NCBI GenBank assembly: GCA_013420905.1
Contig: JAAXNY010000024.1
Location: 84,197 to 148,196, forward strand
Origin: Collybia mongolica
Taxonomy: Eukaryota; Basidiomycota; Agaricomycetes; Agaricales; Clitocybaceae
Length of the DNA: 64,000 nt
Direction: 5' to 3'
Part shown: piece by piece, positions 23,466 through 35,581 of the stretch
Layout: the number at the start of each line of letters is the position of its first letter
Numbering within the stretch: the stretch's first letter is position 1
Notes under the pieces: generated by a model
What the model was told of the DNA's origin: nothing
Databases searched by the model: none
The model's input: only the letters and a program-made list of their open reading frames with translations
Translations under genes and position numbers: made by a program

Positions 23466-24830
23466 ATGCACTGTGAAACCCCGTTTATTCAGAAGCAAGC
23501 TGCTCGAATGCTCGTCGAAGCCCGAATGTCATCGTCAAATGAGATTCTGCCTGAACATGACAGTAAAATCGTACGGGACCTTATCACTGAAGTTGTTGGT
23601 GAACTAGGCTCTGTGGATGCAGATATTTGGCATCTCGAAACCATCCTCAGTAATCTCCAAAATCGCCGCCAGGTACTACAATCACGCCTAGAGAGGTTGC
23701 GGTCGGGGGCACATAGGAAAGTGCCACCTGAAATCCTAGCGAAAGTTTTCAGATACTGTCATGACGAGGCGATACAATTACCACCGCAATACGCTCAGGA
23801 TATTTGGTCCATTACTCAAGTGTGTTCGAAGTGGAGGGAGGTTGCCATTGCGGATCCACGGCTATGGAACCGATTGAGCATAGAGACGTCTCATGAACAA
23901 GATTTTGGGCTTACCTGCTTAATAGACGAAATCCTCCGCAATCGTGGCGGAGAAGGGAGGGTATCGTATAAGGTTGATATAAACAACCAGCAAGGATGGC
24001 AGGAGACACTCAACCTGACTTACACGTACCGTTCGCGTATCCGGAAATTAGAAATTCACTTTCTATCCACCTTGAACTTAGACGACTTTCAGATAGAGGC
24101 TTCCTGTGGGAGACATTCCACACAGCTCCAGTCCAATATTCGCATTACTTCACCCTGGACCCATCTTACCGACATATGTATTTTCAGAATCACGATCCCT
24201 ATGTTTTCCCTCATTCTCCGTCATTCGATCCAGCTCGTCAACTGCCGAGTCATGGTGACGAAGGATCATACTATCCAGGACATTTCAGAAGGTCCTATCA
24301 GATTGGAGCTCCTCCAGACGCTGGATATAATGCAAATGTTTTGTAGCGGCTTCAGCGAGTTTTTAGCGCGCCTGGTGCTTCCAAGACTCAAAGCATTCAA
24401 AGTTGGATGTCTGCAGGATTGGCCGCAAGCAGGTATGATGAAGATGTTAGAGCAGTCCAGCTGCTCCCTGGAGATATTCGAAACCACATACCATGTACCG
24501 CCGGCCGTTCTCCCCACACTAATGAGCGCTATGCCGGACCTTACGACACTCAAGATTTACCTGCGCAGTCCTATTACGGAGTCCATACTTAACGAGATCA
24601 GGGTAAACAATTTGGCTCCGAAGCTGCGTAAACTGGAAGGCTGGGAGATACAATCGCTCCCCCCTTTTGTTGATTTGTTGCGGAGTCGCTGGACCGGGCC
24701 CGGCGAAGGAATTTGTGATGCTATTGTACGAATCCATGTTAAGTTTTTGGCGCCTGACGAGAAATATCTCCGAGACATCTTGCCTGAGTTAAAGAGGGAT
24801 GGGCGGCGGATTCTTCTTAAAACGTATTAG
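23466..24830 (+). CDS. F-box-like protein 2 (454 aa)
   Basis: Intronless. An N-terminal helical segment (residues about 25-80) precedes the F-box: VPPEILAKVFRYC at about 82-95, then VCSKWREVAIADPRLWNRL at about 115-133. A leucine-rich tail follows to the C-terminus. The start ATG at 23466 is the first; an in-frame Met about 14 residues later (MLVEARM) is a possible alternative. First of three head-to-tail paralogues with about 0.55-0.65 kb between them. By family, a substrate adaptor of an SCF ubiquitin ligase; target unknown. No break seen. Confidence 0.85.
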   Translation: MHCETPFIQKQAARMLVEARMSSSNEILPEHDSKIVRDLITEVVGELGSVDADIWHLETILSNLQNRRQVLQSRLERLRSGAHRKVPPEILAKVFRYCHDEAIQLPPQYAQDIWSITQVCSKWREVAIADPRLWNRLSIETSHEQDFGLTCLIDEILRNRGGEGRVSYKVDINNQQGWQETLNLTYTYRSRIRKLEIHFLSTLNLDDFQIEASCGRHSTQLQSNIRITSPWTHLTDICIFRITIPMFSLILRHSIQLVNCRVMVTKDHTIQDISEGPIRLELLQTLDIMQMFCSGFSEFLARLVLPRLKAFKVGCLQDWPQAGMMKMLEQSSCSLEIFETTYHVPPAVLPTLMSAMPDLTTLKIYLRSPITESILNEIRVNNLAPKLRKLEGWEIQSLPPFVDLLRSRWTGPGEGICDAIVRIHVKFLAPDEKYLRDILPELKRDGRRILLKTY

Positions 24831-25393
24831 CTTTGGACTAGGGACCATAGATGAAGCATTACAATAGACCTTTTTCACCTTATGAACTTGGAATCGTCAT
24901 TGGGCTTACGAAAGCGGCCATAATCGATACTTGTATCGGGGTGGAAGTGTAGCCCACATGTTAAATACATACATGTATCAGAGCTTGATCTTAAGCAAGT
25001 CCCCATAGACTGATACGAGAGATGTCAAAGAGCGTACCCTATATAGACATATCACCACATTAGAATATACACGACCGGAAAACCCTCGCGCTCTACGTCC
25101 AGGAAATCGGCCAGGGAGTAGTGTCGAGGGTCGTGTGACTGGAGCTCATGAAGCTCATGAATGTACTTAGTTGTCACTGCTGATGGAAAGACTTTGAACG
25201 ATAAATATGGGAGCCGACACGTCAACTGGAACGTCGGGCGGCACAGCACCGTGATTACGCAATCAGCCTCAAACTCAAAACCGAAGCTCGAACGTGCCCA
25301 CGTGCCCTATGCCCAGTCTCATAGATATTATCTGATCCAAACCAGAAATAACAGGTATTTAGTTAAGGTTTCCGAACATCGATATAGGTGCTG

Positions 25394-26638
25394 ATGTACA
25401 CTTACAGCTGGTGGGCAGCCCTAACAATGGGTTCATCTTTTTTGTCTAATCGAAAATGGCTGAAACAAATGAGCCTTGTGGCTCATACCTTGACGTCAAA
25501 TGAAACTCTGTTGGAAGACCACAGGATTGTAGTACGGGAGTTAATCGACGAGAAATCTCATGAACTTGAGTCTGTGGATGTGGATATTTCGCGACTCCGG
25601 CAAGTCCTCAATAGTCTCGTGGATCACCGACAGAACATCCTCTCCGAGATTACAAGATTGGAAACAGCGATAGCACCACACAGGACAATGCCACGCGAAA
25701 TCTTAGAGAAGATATTTAGGTCCTGCGATCCCCCTAGTGTTCATCTTCCGCCCAGATTCACTCGCCCTCAGGCTATTTGGACGATTGTTCAAGTGTGTCC
25801 TCGCTGGAGGCAGATTGCCATCGCAGATCCAGTCCTATGGGGAAAAATTGAATTAAAGGGCTCATGGGCAACCCGGGAGGACGCAAAACAAGCCCTGAAC
25901 CATTTAATCCATGACATCTTTGTCAACAGAGGTAGCCAGGGAATCGTGGAACTCCGAACGCGCATCACAAGTGATGCAGAATGGGAGCGTATACTCAACC
26001 TAATGCGAAAGTATCCCTCCAGACTTCAGAAACTTGACATTGTATTTCCTCGAAGCTACCAAACCGACAACATTTACATAGATTTACCGCCAACGGACGA
26101 TCAGATGTGTATGGAGGCGACGTCGTTGGATCGTCCCCCCTCCGCAGAACCCGCACTACCTGTCTATGGAACGCGGTCCCATTTGACCCATCTCAGTATC
26201 GACTTAATCGCCATTCCCGCACTATGCCGTATTCTTCGTCACTGTGATCGGCTCATAGACTTCAAAGTCATTCTCACAGAGAGCAAAGTACTGGACGATT
26301 CCTCACCAGAGCCCATCACGTTGGAGTCACTCAATTCCATAGTTATCAAACAAGACCGCGGCGTCGTAATCGACAAAATCTTAGATGCCCTCACTTTACC
26401 ATCGTTGAAACACCTGAATTTCGGATATCTGACGCTCTGGCCGCAAGAGAGCTTATTGGATCTCATCGAGCGGTCAGGATGCACACTCGAAACTTTGGAA
26501 ACGAATCAAGCATATTTTCTTTCAACCGACATCCCAGAATTGGTGATGGCGATTCCGGGACTCACAGTAGTTGAAGCTCACGATGAACACTCGGCCTCTC
26601 GACAAGCGCTTTATAAGATCAGTCTGGGTGGGAAATAG
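25394..26638 (+). CDS. F-box-like protein 3 (about 414 aa, short C-terminus)
   Basis: Closest by eye to protein 2: both have the pattern ELxSVDxDIxxLxxxLxxL before the F-box. F-box MPREILEKIFRSC, then VCPRWRQIAIADPVLW. The first ATG is 25394, but ATGs at 25427 and 25469 fit the paralogues better (the product would begin MSLVAHTLTSN). The protein ends YKISLGGK roughly 40 residues earlier than its neighbours, so the tail is probably truncated. It may still be expressed. Confidence 0.8.
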   Translation: MYTYSWWAALTMGSSFLSNRKWLKQMSLVAHTLTSNETLLEDHRIVVRELIDEKSHELESVDVDISRLRQVLNSLVDHRQNILSEITRLETAIAPHRTMPREILEKIFRSCDPPSVHLPPRFTRPQAIWTIVQVCPRWRQIAIADPVLWGKIELKGSWATREDAKQALNHLIHDIFVNRGSQGIVELRTRITSDAEWERILNLMRKYPSRLQKLDIVFPRSYQTDNIYIDLPPTDDQMCMEATSLDRPPSAEPALPVYGTRSHLTHLSIDLIAIPALCRILRHCDRLIDFKVILTESKVLDDSSPEPITLESLNSIVIKQDRGVVIDKILDALTLPSLKHLNFGYLTLWPQESLLDLIERSGCTLETLETNQAYFLSTDIPELVMAIPGLTVVEAHDEHSASRQALYKISLGGK

Positions 26639-26908
26639 CATCGTTCTGCGCATCCGCGAAGGTATCACAGGATTGGTGGTATTCCGGATGAAGTGATGCG
26701 CAGTATTATATAGATGCAGTCCTACGTTCTCGTTCGAACAGAGAGTACTTTTGAGCATCGATCAAGGTTGTAAGGACATACCCATACTGTAAACCGGTGC
26801 TCCATAGAAGCCAGTTCATCGCCCCGATATCGGGAGTATTGCGTTTGTAGAAATAAAACGCTGATCTACGGCGAGTATAATGAGGCCAATTAAAAGATGT
26901 AGAGAGAT

Positions 26909-27181
26909 ATGGCAGGACGAACTAAATTTTCGGCCCTTGAGGTCCTGGCCAGGGGAAATCCAAATAGAATCTCGGGCTTATCTAGGATGAAACGATCTGG
27001 CGAAAGCATAGTAATCGAGCAGACAACGTCTTCAGCAGGTGAATGTAGAGGTCCGGAAAAGGTTAGTCTGAAGCCGGCGATGAACGTGAAAAACCATGGG
27101 GGAGCTTTACATATCGTTGAAACGACTCAACGGAAACTTCAAACATTGTTACATCATAAAATTAGGCCAGACGGAGTTTGA
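26909..27181 (+). other. Open 90-codon stretch, not recognised
   Basis: An ATG-started ORF lies between F-box genes 3 and 4 with no recognisable motif. Probably a chance ORF. Confidence 0.15.
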
Positions 27182-27264
27182 AATAGGAGCACGTGCAAGC
27201 CGCCAGGATTTTGATCGTTGACCAACCAGACACCTATTCATCGTGTAGCCCGACCACCGACCGG

Positions 27265-28725
27265 ATGAAAACCAGGCAGGAACTCGAAGCTGGTGCCCAA
27301 AACAACGAGATTCCGGACGATTTAGATCGTCTCCTTGCCCAAGAAATGATAAAAGAAGTCCAGAACGATCTGGATACCATTGAAGTCCAAATTGCAAATA
27401 CTCGATCGATTTTGGATGACCTGTTAAAGCGCCAGGAAGAGGGCGTCGCGCGAATGGAACAGTTACGGGTTTGGGGAGCTCCTCAGAAGTATATGCCACC
27501 AGAGATTCTCGCGAAGGTTTTCATATTTTGCCTCAACGGAAATCACGTCCCAGTTCCGCCCATATTATTCAAACAGATGCCGTGGATACTGGGACAAGTT
27601 TGCTCTAGGTGGCGGAATATATGCCTTGCTGAACCGAACCTATGGGATAATATTGCTCTGCAATCGTTTAGATCTTATCCTGCGCGCGCCATGGAAGAAG
27701 TCCTTCGTCGAAACCATCCAGGGAGGGCCAAGTTAAATCACATTTCACCCGAATTCACTCACCTTATTCTCCCCACACTCCACCTCAATCCTGAAAAAAT
27801 AAAATCTATAGAGTTCTTTCCGATCACTCAGCTGAGCACAGATTTTCTAACTCTGCTCCCCTCGTTCGAAAGGTTGGAATCCTTGCATATATCCTTCTGG
27901 TTTGACATGCCAGCCTTGTCGCGTTTCCCAGGTTTCTCTGCCCTACCAGCACTTCGCAATTTGACACTATCATGCCCAAACTATAATCCGTTGTCACTCC
28001 ACAATTCCTTGATTGACCCAAATGATACGGTGTGGGAGCGCCTGCTCTCTTTAAACATCAAAAGCGGCGTTCCCATCCCTCCATCTATGATGTTAACCAT
28101 TTTATACCAATGCAAATCCCTCACCAATTGCTCGATACACCTCGCAGGGGAACAAAAATCGGATAGGCCTGATGCACAAATCACACATGTAGTGTGCACC
28201 ACAATACAGTCAATGACTGTGAAGTCGAAATATTCCGTTTTAAAGAGGTTCTTTTCATCCATTGCCCTTCCCTCTCTCAGAGAATTAGAAATTGGTGCAG
28301 AGAGATTTTGGCCGCAACGGGAGCTTCTCGATTTTGTCAGTCGATCGTGCTGTCCCCTGAAGAGATTTATAGCTAGTGATAGCCGGGCTCCGGTACAGTG
28401 TGTGGCACCAATCATGCGTGCTCTACAGGATGTTGAAGAGTTCAGTATATTCGCAAAGCTTGGGCTGACGGATTCACTCGTCGATACCATGATTTCGGAC
28501 AACTTGCTTCCTCTTGTGACATGCTTTTCTGGCAGGTTTGTCTCTAGTCGTGCGGCGTTACGGTTCCTGGAGGCTACATGGACCCGCAAAGGATCCACAG
28601 GAGTTCTGGGAAGGAAAATCAAGGTCGCTTACCAATATCGTGCTGGGGACGACAACCAACTTCAAGAGTTCCACAGATTGCGTCAGGCAGTGGAAGGTAC
28701 CTCTATCATAGTCACATTAGATTAG
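27265..28725 (+). CDS. F-box-like protein 4 (486 aa)
   Basis: The frame is open from 27193, but the first ATG is 27265, giving MKTRQELEAG. A charged coiled-coil-like N-terminus (MIKEVQNDLDTIEVQI) is followed by the F-box MPPEILAKVFIFC and VCSRWRNICLAEPNLWDNI at about residues 80-135, then a leucine-rich tail with LRELEIGAERFWPQ. The same architecture as F-box 1-3 and full length. Role inferred as an SCF adaptor; the ligand is unknown. Confidence 0.85.
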   Translation: MKTRQELEAGAQNNEIPDDLDRLLAQEMIKEVQNDLDTIEVQIANTRSILDDLLKRQEEGVARMEQLRVWGAPQKYMPPEILAKVFIFCLNGNHVPVPPILFKQMPWILGQVCSRWRNICLAEPNLWDNIALQSFRSYPARAMEEVLRRNHPGRAKLNHISPEFTHLILPTLHLNPEKIKSIEFFPITQLSTDFLTLLPSFERLESLHISFWFDMPALSRFPGFSALPALRNLTLSCPNYNPLSLHNSLIDPNDTVWERLLSLNIKSGVPIPPSMMLTILYQCKSLTNCSIHLAGEQKSDRPDAQITHVVCTTIQSMTVKSKYSVLKRFFSSIALPSLRELEIGAERFWPQRELLDFVSRSCCPLKRFIASDSRAPVQCVAPIMRALQDVEEFSIFAKLGLTDSLVDTMISDNLLPLVTCFSGRFVSSRAALRFLEATWTRKGSTGVLGRKIKVAYQYRAGDDNQLQEFHRLRQAVEGTSIIVTLD

Positions 28726-29107
28726 GGCGTATACTGGGATCATGTCAAATAGATATAATACTCTTCCGCAGGCCCAACTCCATTTTCGAACGGTGACAAC
28801 CTCCCCCGAGCTTCTTCCACTGCAGACCATGTTTTAGCACCTAATTATCCACATCTGATTTCTATCGAGCAAGCCGACCTCATAATCCGATTGCGAGCGA
28901 TTCAGTAAGCGTCTGTGCCATGAGAAAAGCGGGAGCGACTCACTCAAAATCCGTATCGTTCTAGACTAAACATTCAATAAACTGATACTTGTCCGTCATG
29001 CAGTATTCTACTGTGCCAACGACGTCTACCAATGCAAATCAAAACATTGTAGAACAAGAGAGGGGTTTGGGGCATTAGACGGTGAGTCTCCAACAAAATG
29101 CTGGGAA

Positions 29108-29880
29108 ATGAAGATCGTCAGCTCGTTGGAGAAACGTTATCTGAGACAAACAGTGACCTCAGGGTTCTCATTATCCAGATCGCTGGTATGCGAGGCCGAT
29201 CTCATTGCATTGAAGGGGTGTCGCGAAAAGGTCATTGGGCGCATAGACAAACTTCAAGTATGGACTGCCCCATCTAAGGACGTGTCTTCCTTGTCAATGC
29301 CTTGGGCGTTGCCTCATCGAGATGGCGGGAGTTTTCATTTCAGAACAGTATTGCATTTCGGCGCTGCAGAAATATCCTCACTCTGCCCTGGAAGAGGTCA
29401 GGCGATGTAGACAGAGGTCGAAGTCCTTAAAGATTGAAATAACAGAAGATGATGCGACTCAGCGAGGTTCCTTCTTTTGAGCAGTTGGAAACATTGTCGA
29501 TCAAATGTGGTCGTGGTAAGGACACCGTCTCTCCAGTTTATACATCGCCAGCCCTCCGCAAACTTTCCTTGGTAAATGGAGTGCACAAGACTACGCGTAC
29601 GCTACATAATTCCTGGGTCGATCCTCCATGCCATATATATGCGCACCCCACATGTTTGGAAATCGCAAAGATCGGCGCATTTATGTCGATAATTCTGAGA
29701 CTTCTGTAACAATGTAGAATGCTAATCAAATGCTCAACGTTCCTTATCGCACCATTAGATAATGCCTAAGAAGGCACTGCATCTGTCATGGTCCCGATCT
29801 TACAGTTTCTCAGGATTAACATGGGCTTCCTGAATCTGGCCACTTTTTTTCGCATCGATCGCGCTCCCTTCCCTCAATGT
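29108..29880 (+). pseudogene. Decayed F-box-like copy 5
   Basis: Pieces of the same family appear in different frames: KLQVWTAPSKDVSS near 29250 (compare EQLRVWGAPQKYMPP in protein 4), then SFEQLETLSIK and SPALRKLSL near 29470-29560, and a further FLRINMGFL-type piece near 29810. The F-box core (PPEILAKVF) is destroyed by frameshifts. It lies immediately downstream of the intact array and on the same strand, so it is the dead end of the tandem series. Confidence 0.65.
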
Positions 29881-32800
29881 GTTTGAAATAAACAGTGGTT
29901 CGCAGTTTCCGCGATATGTATGTAGAACTCTGAGGACCAGTTTGATAGATAATAGATACAAGGGTGGTACGTTGACATATATAAGATACAACAAGTTACC
30001 AGCTTTCTGTCGGAGAAGAATTAAACAGGGACATTTAATGGTTACTATCATACACGAGTTCAACGCTCTTTTCTACGTTAATGTGCATGGGTGGGAATTG
30101 TACGTTATTACTTGGCAACGCTGAACCCTGCGATTGCGTCAGAAAAAAGGGCAAGGTATCAGAATAGGGGACGTACGAGTGGGTCTCGGAATTGTAAGGT
30201 CTGGCGTCGTGAACTGCGGATGTCGGACTGGGGTGAAAGCTCGTGCGTTATTTGCGAACGGCGAAGCCCATGGCGAGTGTTCAATCTATTGTTATTGGCA
30301 TGGGTTATTGTCATGTTGAGAATTTATATTTGTGACTAACGTTGCTATGAGAGAGTTCGCGTATACTACGCATATTATGTTGAATGAGAGTCTTGAATAT
30401 ATTTTAATGTTTCACACATTTTCCAATCACAAAATGTAGCCCCATAAAGATCAAATTGTTGTTCATGGTCAACCACTATGAGGTGCTTCAGTGGCTGGGA
30501 CAGTTAATATGTTATGCAACCCACACATATCATAGATACAATCGTTCCGGCGCTAAATTGAAGGAGTCGGCCCTTATCCACACCGACAAGGATTCAGACG
30601 CACCATGTCAACGATCCAATCTCTAAGGCGTACAAGATCAGGGCGTCGATGACATGGTCTAGACTGGAGGTTCTCATCAGGAAGCGTGCGCGACAGACCA
30701 AGTAAACGAACTTACGTTAAGGAACTTGCCCGGCTATTCTGAAGCAGCAAGAAAAGAAAGAGAGTAATAAGAATGTCGACCGTTGACGAAAGTGCCAATC
30801 CGAGGGAGAATAGCCACTAGTGTGGAGAGTCAAACAGAAAGGCCATAAAAAAGTAGAAAAAGTGACTAACTCTGAACCTAAATTTAAAGGTGGTAAAGCT
30901 CTGCACGTGGATCCTGGGATAGGTGATATGCATGCGTAATAAATGGAATGTGAAATAAACGCTACATTTCAGCACTCGTAGCTGTTACGAAAGGGTTTGG
31001 GTGAGACGTTTCAGTTGGATCCTAAAGGCACTCACCAAAAGCAGAGACTATCATTTGATCGTATCAGTGGATTTCGATTTAAGCGGGGAACAGATTTCCT
31101 CACACATTCGGCCGATTGCAAGGAGAATCTGTGTTGGTAAATATCACCATGGATACAAAAGCGGTGAAGTGGTTGCTCACGATGAGACCTGTCATATACC
31201 AATTCCTTTTACTAACTATGAGAGTAAACATTGATCAATCAGCAATACCTAAGGACAGAGGAATCGCAGCTCACGTAAATGTATCCGATGAGTGAAGAAA
31301 CTTCCAAGATATTAGACTTGAGAAGCTCCACACAACACAGCTCTTACCATTGAACGAGAAAAGTGAGAACGGCCTATCATTTTTGGAGCCTTAGATGCAT
31401 CCTCAGAAAGACATTAAATGGACTCACTGTGAATACTATTGTGAGCTAGCGAAAAGGTTAGGTTTATGACTCGTGGTGTGGGAGGTTGGTTCGTACCGAA
31501 AGGCATCTGGGCGGCGCATAACATAAAAATGAGTATAAGAACCTTGGGTCTAGTACACTTACAAGGGAATTGTATCAACAACAGCAACATTCCCGTAATA
31601 CACTATGAGGTACTCCCAAATGGCTGCCCAGGTAAGTCCGGTGTGAACTATATCAAGGCACCTGCACGATAATTACGGCCTGAAGGAAATGAGGCGAAAG
31701 TTTGCATACCATACGGTCAGGACCTATAAACCGAAATGAAACAATGTAGGCGACACAAACCATGAACATACCAATGCTTTATGGAAGGGCAAATCCGACG
31801 GATAGAGTTTGAGGTAGACTATGGATTGTACTGCAACCATACCAGAAAGCCTGAGGACACAATTGAGAAGAGACATCCATTGCCGGAGCAAACGACAACA
31901 TACCCAGTCGAGAAAAGCCCACCCAACAGGAGCGCGCCTTGAGTTCGCGGGATGTCGATCATCGCTGCGTCAGTGCTGGCCATACTTAGTGGTCAGATGT
32001 TGAAAGTGGAAGCAGGAGGTACCTCCTAGGAACAAAATTATATGAGTTCCCGAAGAATGCTATGTTCGAAAAGCCGAACAGCAATTCCACATCTGTCATA
32101 CCACTCACCTGGAATGCCGGAAAGCAGAACAGAGTTGGGTGTTCATCAGCTCTTCAAATTCTAGGGGCAGAAAACCCAATGGGTCAATCTTTTATGCCAT
32201 TAATAATTGAATTCGACGTACTCAGGGGACACATGGAGGAGGTCCTTCGGACGACTAAAATTCTCATGCCACTGTTCATCAAACACTGTGGACATCTGAC
32301 GAGAAAGTTTATTTTTGACTCACCTCGTTTCCGGTATCATTGAAAGCGCGGAACCCATAATCTCTGTGGGCGAAGTTCGGTCAAGCCTTCGTTCTTCTGG
32401 CGCGCGCAAAGCTCTGAAATACACCATGTCACGACCAACCCCTTGGAGGGGGGTACACGGGGCATGATGAGGCGATATAGATATGGGGGGGGGAATCAGG
32501 AACAGCGTGTCGACGTCCCTCAAGGTCCGCGAATCAGATCAAAGGTTTATTCTCGTTGGTAGGTCCATTTTTCATGAAATTGCAATGCATCAAGATCCGC
32601 GCGCCAAGGCAATAACTGAAACCATGCGCGGGGCAGTTCAGACACGAAGATGGAGGACACGAGTAATAATTAGGGAATCGTAGCGTTTATCGCTGACAGA
32701 AAGGAACCGAATCTCGTGCGAAAAACGAATGGTCGCTGGAGAACGTCTGACTCCCGGAGACTGCCTATAACACACGCCCTGCTGTATACGACTTCTGAGT

Positions 32801-35035
32801 ATAGCATGTGCCTTAAAGTATATTTCTCATGGAAAGTCACGCCGCTAAGGAGCACGAGTCAAGGATTAGCTTAGGCAAGCGATGAGCCGAGTTGATAGAG
32901 CTACAGATATATTTTCTCGCTATTAGTCACAGTCCACCAGAGAGATGTGAACAAAAACTCACGATAAATGGAGGGGCGTCCTGAAGAAGGCCCGGTAGGA
33001 ACGGGAGACAACGAAAATAATATTTTTTTTTGGTTTTCGTGTACGCCAAAGTTGGATGGAATCCCACCCGATCGCCGCGCCGTGAAGGCCGTAGGCGCTA
33101 ACCTAACCAGCGCTCGAGTGCTAAATCAAGATGCCACACTTTCTAGACACGTTTGATGGTCTCGAGGCATGTAATTTTGAATTCCCATTGTTGCGTATAA
33201 TGGTAGACGACGCCTAAATCTCGGTATCCGTTGCCTCAGCTTAGCGAGATCTGGTCGTGCCTTGATATATTCGAGATGCGCCGTCCTCAGATGGCCAGTC
33301 GATCCAGTTTCAAAATACAGTTTTAGAATGTGTATGTTTGCGTATCATCACAGATCTGACAGCGGCATGAAGACCGGGATGGAAGCACGCCCAGCACGCT
33401 TGACATACACATAACATCGAGAGTTTGTGGACGCACGTGTCTGGCGCCTTCAACATCATTATAACATCCTGAAGGCGTGTGCATCAGCATGAACCGGGGC
33501 GAGGTCTGATACTCACTGTGACTCGTGGCAATCCTAATGATACTATGCATCACTTGTATCGGCATCCTGTCAGCCATCGTCGAAGCTTAGGTTTTTTAGG
33601 GTTAAAGATGTAGCTGGATCAGTGTTCTGTTGGAAAAATATCAGAAACCAAACGGCAAGACAGGCGCGCGACAAACCGGGGCTCGAGGACCTTTCCAAAA
33701 CTAGAACCTCATCGATGATTTACCAAAGCCATAGTCGTGGCTCGCCTTGCGCTATACATGCAGCGACGGGGCTTCCAATCCAATGGAAAGTGACAGTCGC
33801 ACTGGGTTGAGTACCAAAGGGCATTCATTTATCTCGGAGGCTGCATGAACAAGCACAAGCAAATGTTGGGTGTGCTAGGAGGGGCGTCTGTCCAGGGTAT
33901 AATAAGATTCAAATCTGTGGGTGGTAATGTTAGCGTGGAGCCTTCGAGAAGACGACCAATTGGTGGGACTGTACAAGGCAACAACTCCGTTTTCTGGCCC
34001 TATAAGTCAGTTTTCATCAGATCTAACTGTACAGCTCTGTTACCGAGCGTATATCCTCTTATTGAGCCAGGCTTAGTTGAAATGGCGGAACGAGGGAGTT
34101 GGGAGCGCTCGTCGCAGAAAGAGATTTTGGATCCAAGTCGAACGATTCAGCGACGCGTGACAGCAGAGCCCCGTGACCCTGTTAACGTGATCTGGATGAT
34201 GCGGCGTGTCGCGCGATGACCACATAGAAACAAAAAAAATGATCTCATGTACATACGACACAATATGTTTTTTGCGACATCATTCCTCTAAAAACGCATC
34301 GTTCTCATCCACAGCTGCACCCACACCCGCGTTTGCATTATGGAACCACCACTCACGGAAGTTCCCCCTCCCACCCCTCAGGGTCTGGAATTGTATTCGC
34401 GAAGGTTGATGAGTCCGACTTTGTTCTCTTCGCTCCCAATTTCTCCTTTGCAGCCCCTGTCGTTGGCGCGGCGCGGTCGTTTATGTTCGTGACGAAAGAC
34501 AATGCTGGCTCAAGCCCGGTGTGGGATCAAAGTACTTGCCCTGTAGCTTTCTTGTAGGGAAGGGTGCAGTGAGTGCCGAGGCTGGGATGTGGGGGCGTCG
34601 GTTGGTAATTGCGGAGTGAAGATAGCATAAGAGTTTGTACGGAGAGCGCGAAGGGGTAGGTGTCGAATATGTTGAGGGCGCGTTTCTGCCGGGAGGGAAG
34701 GGGGGTTGAGTTTTGGTTGGGTTGTGTGAGTAAGAAGGGGTGGGAAAGTGGAACAAAATGAAGGAAAGGGATAGGGAACGAGGAATAAAGTTTGCAACTG
34801 AAGCTATAGCGAAATCAAACAGAAGAGACTCACTCGAACGACCCCGACCTCCGCCCATCCATACCTCAACAAGAACTACGCATCGCACACAATGCCCAAG
34901 CCCGAGGCGACACCGGATGGTGCGACCGCACCGCATGAGTATGTATGGACGGTGAATACTGCATCAGGCAAATACACCTGAATCCGAATCCTGGCACACC
35001 GATACAGAGAGAAGTATGGGCAAATCGCGCATGTC
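29881..35035. other. Gene-free interval
   Basis: About 5 kb with no ORF I can assign. Open stretches at 31001, 31466, 32062, 33845 and 34333 (plus) and 34481-34936 (minus) lack family motifs. It may contain decayed transposons, but I see no LTR, TIR or catalytic motif good enough to name. A 9-bp G run is at 32487-32494. Confidence 0.4.
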
Positions 35036-35523
35036 TTATGCCCTACATGCTTCCAAAGTCCCTGTCGCACCCACTGTCTTCTGTGCCTCCTCAAGCCTCT
35101 GTTTCAGCTGCTTCAGCCCAGCATCGTTCACCTCCATTTCCCACAGCAGCCCCTTGTCGAGCATGGGTGCAGCTGTGGGCATTGGTGTGATGAGTTTGCA
35201 ATGAGGTGCCATATCTGTAGTTAGTCTTGATGACGCATCAGTCGTACTCCAGATGTGAGCCGAGGAGTACTTACTGTCGACCTTTATCCCAGCTTGGAGC
35301 TCTGCACACGCCGTCTTGTGGAGGTGAGCACGGTTCGGTTTGGAGAGCATGAACGGCAGTACGACTTTATCTTGTTTTGAGCAAGTGAATAAAAGGGACC
35401 ATGAACAGTACGGTACTCACAAGTCCTCAGCTCAGCCAGGGCGAGATTAGTGATTGCCAGCTGTCGTCGCGAAAACACGCGCCTCGCGTCAATCGTTGAC
35501 AAAGCACATGACTGAATGATCAA
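35036..35523 (-). pseudogene. Truncated copy of 26S proteasome lid subunit RPN7 (PSMD6)
   Basis: Three exons (35421-35523, 35275-35364, 35036-35214) join in frame to 123 codons. The product reads ITNLALAELRTFVL, then HKTACAELQAGIKVDNMAP, then LKQLKQRLEEAQKTVG. This matches the N-terminal region of RPN7, where NLALAQ-, -GIK.DNMAPYY- and -L..LD.RLEEAEKT.GE- occur in the same order. The PCI domain and everything after the EEAEKTEGESE-like point is absent; the ORF stops after TGTLEACRA. Introns are kept, so the copy arose by DNA duplication, not retroposition. It lies 58 bp from, and divergent to, the Crinkler-like ORF. Probably non-functional as a lid subunit. Confidence 0.65.
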
Positions 35524-35581
35524 TGCGTACTACTACTAGGACCTTCTGCACCATCGACGACACATTCAACCGACAACCGTC

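Noticed and set aside
27193..27264. Extension of F-box 4 upstream of 27265
   Set aside because: The open frame starts at a GTG; the first ATG is at 27265 and fits the paralogues.
30770..34220. Possible decayed copia element
   Set aside because: Some phrases looked retrotransposon-like, but I found no LTR pair, RT or integrase catalytic motif.
34481..34936. 151-aa minus-strand ORF rich in Pro, Ser, Thr
   Set aside because: Low-complexity composition from a G-rich plus strand, no domain or splice context.
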